NCBI RefSeq assembly: GCF_007830235.1
Contig: NZ_VLKI01000001.1
Location: forward strand, 617,481-681,480
Direction: 5' to 3'
Source of the DNA: Cytobacillus oceanisediminis
GTDB lineage: Bacteria > Bacillota > Bacilli > Bacillales > Cytobacillaceae
DNA: 64,000 nt
The notes below the pieces were generated by a model. The model did not search any database. It saw nothing but the letters and a program-made list of their open reading frames with translations, and had not been told where the DNA came from. Positions 60,160 to 64,000 of this stretch are shown here, one piece after another (position 1 is the first letter of the stretch; every line of letters begins with the position of its first letter). The translations under genes and the position numbers were made by a program.

Positions 60160-60618
60160 TCAATAGATTAATTTCTCTTTATAAATTTCTAAAGGGTAAT
60201 ATTTATCATCTATTACAGCATTCATAATCTGTTTTATCACTTCGGGATTACGAAGTTCCTTGTCTTCAAAACTCCAAACCTCGCAAAGCGGTACCCATTT
60301 ACTGTCTGCAATCTCTTCCTCCTCCAGCTTCAAAGAGCCGCCAATAATTTCACCAGTAAAATGAAATAGTATGACTTGATGATTGGTGCTGCTGATAAAA
60401 CGATAGAGACCTGTCGATTGGGTCAGCTTCACTTCGAATCCAGTTTCTTCTTTTGCTTCTCTGCATGCAGCTGTAAGAATATCTTCCCCTCTTTCTATCC
60501 GGCCGGATGGGAAGTTCCACTTATTCAGCGCCGTTGGTTTATTCTCTTTTATCATTAACACTTTCCTGTCCCTCAATATTGTTACACTTGCAACGAGCAC
60601 AATTCCATTTTGAGTCAT
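60160..60618 (-). CDS. Nudix hydrolase
   Basis: 152 residues from ATG 60618. Complete Nudix box GRIERGEDILTAACREAKEETGFEV (G-x5-E-x7-R-E-U-x-E-E-x-G-U) near residues 39-63, with the NKWNFPSG lead-in. It hydrolyses a nucleoside diphosphate linked to something else, often for house-cleaning. It lies 20 bp after the pentapeptide gene in the same direction, so probably one transcript. Confidence 0.88.
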   Translation of the reverse strand: MTQNGIVLVASVTILRDRKVLMIKENKPTALNKWNFPSGRIERGEDILTAACREAKEETGFEVKLTQSTGLYRFISSTNHQVILFHFTGEIIGGSLKLEEEEIADSKWVPLCEVWSFEDKELRNPEVIKQIMNAVIDDKYYPLEIYKEKLIY

Positions 60619-60638
60619 TTTTGTCTCTCTTTCTATTT

Positions 60639-61457
60639 TTATTTAACCCAATGGCCAGGCATCCTTAAAGATTCGGGCAAATTAGTATGAACATCACCAT
60701 TGGCTGAGTTCACCTGTGACTGTGTCAAAAAAATGCTGCCCGTTAGATTCGCTCCGCTTAAATCTGCCTCTCTAAAGTCTGCTCCAATAAGATCAGCATA
60801 TCTCATATCCGCTTTTCTCAAATCCGCAGCAATAAACAATGCTCCTCTTAAATTGGCTCTACGAAGGTCGGATCCTCGTAGCTTCGCACCTATAAAGTCT
60901 TCTTTTTTCTTTTTCTCATTTATTTTTCCGCTAGCCGAATTAAACCTAACCAGTTGACTTGCTTTTAAAAGCAGATCATTCACAACTGCTCTATGGACAG
61001 AAACATCCAGGCCAATAATTAAGTGTGGTTCCAAATTCGTTAGAGAGTCTGTTTTTTCCTGAGCAACTCTCAATTCACTATGGATTGGCCGAGCTGATTC
61101 TAAGCGCAGTGCCTCTGTTAAATAGCAAAGCATTTCATGAAGCTGCTGCATTACCGGAAAAACTTCAAACATTTCCTTGGCCAGCTTGGGATGGTCGCGC
61201 CAGTCTCTTCCTTCAAAAGTATCTTGAGAGACCTTTTGGCCAGCTCCAAAGCATTCATAAGAGGTGCAGCCTTTAAACCCCTTATTTCGAAGTTTACTAT
61301 GTATACGGCAGCGATTATCAGACTCCAGATTGGGGCAAGGTATGCCTCCTTCCTTATTAATTGCAAAGTCGGCGGATTTTGCAAAAGGCAAAGCTACACA
61401 GCACAGTCCAAAGCAATTTTCGCAATCAGACCTTAAATGGTTCATTTGATTAGACAA
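60639..61457 (-). CDS. Pentapeptide repeat protein with N-terminal Cys cluster
   Basis: 272 residues from TTG 61457, behind AAAGGAAG. The N-terminus has a cysteine-rich metal-site-like stretch (CENCFGLCC, CPNLESDNRC, GCTSYEC). After a helical middle, about eight pentapeptides follow (AKLRGSDLRRANLRGALFIAADLRKADMRYADLIGADFREADLSGANLTG), a right-handed quadrilateral beta-helix. DNA-mimic quinolone-protection proteins share this fold, but so do many others. The Cys cluster suggests bound zinc. Confidence 0.83.
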   Translation of the reverse strand: MSNQMNHLRSDCENCFGLCCVALPFAKSADFAINKEGGIPCPNLESDNRCRIHSKLRNKGFKGCTSYECFGAGQKVSQDTFEGRDWRDHPKLAKEMFEVFPVMQQLHEMLCYLTEALRLESARPIHSELRVAQEKTDSLTNLEPHLIIGLDVSVHRAVVNDLLLKASQLVRFNSASGKINEKKKKEDFIGAKLRGSDLRRANLRGALFIAADLRKADMRYADLIGADFREADLSGANLTGSIFLTQSQVNSANGDVHTNLPESLRMPGHWVK

Positions 61458-61605
61458 AACGTGCACTTCCTTTAAAATATAATTCAAATAACAAACCTTA
61501 AATTTACAACAAGCAGAAATATTTTGACGCGTCTTTCTCAATATTGTTTATTCTTTTAACAAATGGGAATTATGCTTAATAATCTCACTAACAAGGAGTG
61601 ACCAT

Positions 61606-61947
61606 ATGTCTAAAAACAAATACAAAGACAAGGCTATGAACGCAGTTAGCAAAATAAAAACCAATTTAAAAGGAAAGTTCTTTGAAATGGCAGATATCCC
61701 TTCTGTTTCAGTTAAGCAGCTGGCTGAATTCATTCAACAGCATCCTGACACACAAATATCCAAAAAAGAGCTGCTCGGAAACACCTACACATTCTATCGG
61801 CTAAAAGTGAATGAGGATTTACTTTATATGGAAACCAACAATGACCGCATCTTGCAGCTGGATGGATCTTCCCACGGAAAACAATTTGTATCCTATCGGT
61901 CCTACCGTGATTCTTATGATTTAGATACTCCGATGAAATTGACCTAA
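61606..61947 (+). CDS. Small protein of unknown function (113 aa)
   Basis: ATG 61606 after AAGGAGTG. The first 30 residues are very basic (MSKNKYKDKAMNAVSKIKTNLKG). The rest reads VSVKQLAEFIQQHPDTQISKKELLGNTYTFYRLKVNEDLLYMETNNDRILQLDG and so on, globular in look. No family recognised. No operon partner. Confidence 0.65.
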   Translation: MSKNKYKDKAMNAVSKIKTNLKGKFFEMADIPSVSVKQLAEFIQQHPDTQISKKELLGNTYTFYRLKVNEDLLYMETNNDRILQLDGSSHGKQFVSYRSYRDSYDLDTPMKLT

Positions 61948-62092
61948 ATAAAGTTATGTAAATGAGCTATCTCTTCTAGAGCAGCTCATTCTTTTTTAAC
62001 CTATTCCATATTTTCTTCAAATATCTCCTCAATATTAACGATTCACCTCTGCATATTTTTAAAATATAATTAATTAAAATGAGGTGATAAAA

Positions 62093-62458
62093 TTGTGCGT
62101 TTCCACAAATGCAATTGAACATCATGCCATTAATATTTATGAAGACATGAGAAAACAAACAAAATACAAAATTATAAAAGTCAATTTTGCTGGGAATGTA
62201 ATTCCCATAAATGACCCTGGTACGGTTGCATTAGAGCGTTTGCCTTTGATTTCATCAGTGATACTGGAGGCTTCTGATGGAATTCATTATATGATTGAAC
62301 CAAATGAAACAGGTCTCATGTTTGCAAAAGGTGAAATCACTTATACAGAATACTTACGGATAAAACAAAAAGCAGGAAGACAAATGGTGGGTATTTTTTG
62401 CGGTTCGATTGTTTTATTTCTAATAATGAGTCTTTCTCTATTTAAGTTCTTTTTCTAG
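62093..62458 (+). CDS. Protein of unknown function with C-terminal membrane anchor
   Basis: 121 residues if TTG 62093 is used (GAGGTG 7 bases before). A soluble N-terminal domain (VNFAGNVIPINDPGTVALERLPLISSVILEASDGIHYMIEPNETGLMF) is followed by one transmembrane helix at the end (IFCGSIVLFLIMSLSLFKFFF), so it is a tail-anchored protein facing the cytoplasm. A weak hairpin (CTGTCTGG / CCAGGCAG) follows the stop. Family not recognised. Confidence 0.6.
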   Translation: MCVSTNAIEHHAINIYEDMRKQTKYKIIKVNFAGNVIPINDPGTVALERLPLISSVILEASDGIHYMIEPNETGLMFAKGEITYTEYLRIKQKAGRQMVGIFCGSIVLFLIMSLSLFKFFF

Positions 62459-62536
62459 AAAGCTGTCTGGCCAGGCAGTTTTCATATTATTATGGCGGCT
62501 GATTGACTAAAAATATAGTTTGAGAATCTAATAGTT

Positions 62537-62864
62537 TCATTTATTCGGTTCACCTTTGAGTCGAAGAATTTTTCCTTGACCCCTGTCCCGGATATTAATC
62601 GCTTCCCGGATAATTCCATGCATTCTTCCGGCATATGCTGCAAGGCGTACTCTCCTGCACCAAGTTAGAAATAATATTGTTTTCTCTTAATGTGTAAAAT
62701 TGGCGCAGCAAACCGAGTACAGTCCATTCAATTTCTTCATCTATCAAACTAGCTGGCAAATACTTCAGCTGCTCAATTGATTTCTCGAATTTCTGAATGC
62801 GGCTTGCCCAATATGTGTTCATGTTTTCAAATGTGCAAGAAACCAAATCATTATTTGTATTCAA
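62537..62864 (-). pseudogene. Unknown small gene, probably frameshifted
   Basis: TTG 62864 (GGAG before it) begins NTNNDLVSCTFENMNTYWASRIQKFEKSIEQLKYLPASLIDEEIEWTVLGLLRQFYTL and drifts into PCSICRKNAWNYPGSD, then stops at 62595. The +1 frame continues RLAAYAGRMHGIIREAINIRDRGQGKILRLKGEPNK to a TGA at 62537, which looks like the true end. One indel near 62650 would join them to about 108 residues. Family not recognised. Confidence 0.5.
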
Positions 62865-62948
62865 TATTCTCCAGAAAAAACCTTCTGCTAGAATAGATTA
62901 GTTTCCATAAAAAAAGCTTTACCTCCTAAGAAATAAAGCACTTTATTC

Positions 62949-63512
62949 TTAATCAATCTCAATACTTTTCATTATTTTTGCAGGGTTGCCGCCTACAACC
63001 ACATTCTCAGGAACATCTTTGGTGACGACTGCACCAGATGCAATAACCACATTGTCCCCTATATTCACTCCAGGATTGATGATGGCTCCCCCGCCAATCC
63101 AGACATTGTTTCCGATTGTCACAGGCTTCCCAAATTCCCTTCCGGAATTTCGTTCAGTCGGATTAAGCGGATGAGCAGCCGTATAAATATGTACGCCCGG
63201 AGCAAGCATGCAATTGTTTCCAATCCTTACCTCGCATACATCAAGAATGACACATTCGAAGTTGGCAAAAAAGTTTTCGCCCACGTGGATATTGTAGCCG
63301 TAGTCACATCGAAAGGTAGGCTCCAGAAAAAGATTATCACCTGTTGATCCAAACAATTCTTTTAGCAGGCCGATCCGTTTATCTCCTTCTATCTCTGTTG
63401 TTTGGTTGATCAGCCTAACCAGTCGCCTTGCATTTTCACGTTGTTTTAATAGTTCCGGATCTGCAGGATCATACATTTCGCCGGCAAGCATTTTTTCTTT
63501 TTCTGTTTTCAT
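62949..63512 (-). CDS. maa: Maltose O-acetyltransferase (hexapeptide family)
   Basis: 187 residues from ATG 63512, behind GGGGAG. Left-handed beta-helix with the Maa/NodL pattern: [24 protein letters not shown]...[34 protein letters not shown], the active-site His in AAHPLNP, and [52 protein letters not shown]. It transfers acetyl from acetyl-CoA to the 6-hydroxyl of maltose or similar sugars. Full length and intact. Confidence 0.9.
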   Translation of the reverse strand: MKTEKEKMLAGEMYDPADPELLKQRENARRLVRLINQTTEIEGDKRIGLLKELFGSTGDNLFLEPTFRCDYGYNIHVGENFFANFECVILDVCEVRIGNNCMLAPGVHIYTAAHPLNPTERNSGREFGKPVTIGNNVWIGGGAIINPGVNIGDNVVIASGAVVTKDVPENVVVGGNPAKIMKSIEID

Positions 63513-63579
63513 TAACACATCTCCCCATTATGAATAACTTTCCTCTTATGAAAACAGGTTTATGGAAGAAAAACAAGTT

Positions 63580-63725
63580 TTATCGGCGAAATTGTTTATT
63601 TAATAAACAACTGACAGGATTTATGAGTAAAAATTTATATTATGGGCGAAGCGGAATTTTCATTTTATGGCGAAATCCTAAATTTTGAGCGAAATCTTCA
63701 TTTTATGAGCGAAACTTTATTTTAT
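63580..63725. repeat. Tandem repeat, about 20 bp period
   Basis: GCGAA marks units at 63586, 63646, 63670, 63689 and 63709, with TTTTATG(G/A)GCGAAA as best unit; the 60-bp gap equals three decayed units. Nothing else is in 63513-63812. Confidence 0.78.
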
Positions 63726-63812
63726 GGGTATTTTTAAGAAATTTTAATAGTAGGAGCAAAAATCAGGAAATTTTTCTTCTCAGATTATGAGCATAATGAA
63801 ACTTTCCCTCTT

Positions 63813-64000
63813 TCACCCTGTTTCCCCGTTGCTTCTTAATTGAGTGTAAATTTGCTGATAGGCTGAGGCCTCTTGGACCAACCCTTTGTGCTGATACATT
63901 TTGCATAATTGCCATACAGGGTTTGGGTCAGTTGGTTTAAGTTCCATTTCCCAAAAGAAGCATTCGATAGCTTGATCATACTGGCTAAACTCTGCATAAT
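63813..64000 (-). CDS. Tetratricopeptide repeat protein (5' part outside window)
   Basis: Open frame from the window edge to TGA 63813. It reads YAEFSQYDQAIECFFWEMELKPTDPNPVWQLCKMYQHKGLVQEASAYQQIYTQLRSNGETG, one full TPR unit plus the start of another. No more can be said from the C-terminal ~60 residues. Confidence 0.65.
   Translation of the reverse strand, partial: YAEFSQYDQAIECFFWEMELKPTDPNPVWQLCKMYQHKGLVQEASAYQQIYTQLRSNGETG

Overview
The window reads as a low-GC chromosomal segment from an endospore-forming Bacillaceae. The pointers are YhbD/E/F, CatD/CatE/CatR, YtxH, YolD and DUF1450 homologues, a sigma-B-type promoter, a LexA box of Bacillus type, AGGAGG ribosome binding sites, frequent TTG/GTG starts, and two c-di-AMP, one guanine, one ZTP and one T-box leader. 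A Cytobacillus/Mesobacillus-like genus is my guess, not something the sequence proves. I see no rRNA, tRNA, CRISPR array, transposase or prophage gene.

Layout. 1-2.9 kb: catechol/quinone module catD-catE with a divergent CatR-type repressor, then a lipoprotein purine nucleosidase under a guanine riboswitch. 3.3-9 kb: brnQ and a divergent GntR regulator with shared palindromes, an ECF sigma-clpP operon, and serA under a ZTP riboswitch. 9-15 kb: bactofilin operon yhbD-yhbE-yhbF (yhbF frameshifted), acetyltransferase, MEDS, TPR and a LexA-box yolD. 15-24 kb: FUSC-type membrane protein, a PheC-like binding protein, AraC regulator, GNATs, and leuA under a leucine T-box. 24-30 kb: MFS transporter and cadC-cadA with canonical cad operators. 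30-43 kb: a degraded accessory stretch (arsI, ktrC, ktrD, GNATs, doxX/xre-cupin and aph remnants) mixed with intact stress and unknown genes. 43-47 kb: a glutamate-type symporter under a c-di-AMP riboswitch, MerR, and an MpfA-like CNNM protein. 47-58 kb: small unknowns, a zeta-toxin-fold kinase, a sigma-B-type YtxH protein and a response regulator-histidine kinase-ECF sigma operon. 58-64 kb: a beta-clamp (DnaN) protein that looks like a second copy, Nudix, pentapeptide, maltose acetyltransferase and a partial TPR gene.

Three features stand out. (1) Intergenic DNA carries locus-specific tandem repeats in two size classes. Four unrelated loci have a period of 52 bp (9.2, 31.1, 44.6 and 47.4 kb) and five have a period of about 20-21 bp (3.2, 7.4, 17.6, 17.8 and 63.6 kb). 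(2) A CCTGTTGATT...AATCAACAGG-ended dispersed repeat occurs four times, three of them with an extra internal module of about 60 bp that folds as a nested hairpin. (3) About eighteen genes are broken by nonsense codons, frameshifts, truncation or inversion, clustered in 30-43 kb and 50-53 kb; in this window the only K+ uptake system still under a c-di-AMP switch is dead. All calls come from reading the sequence; no database search was run.
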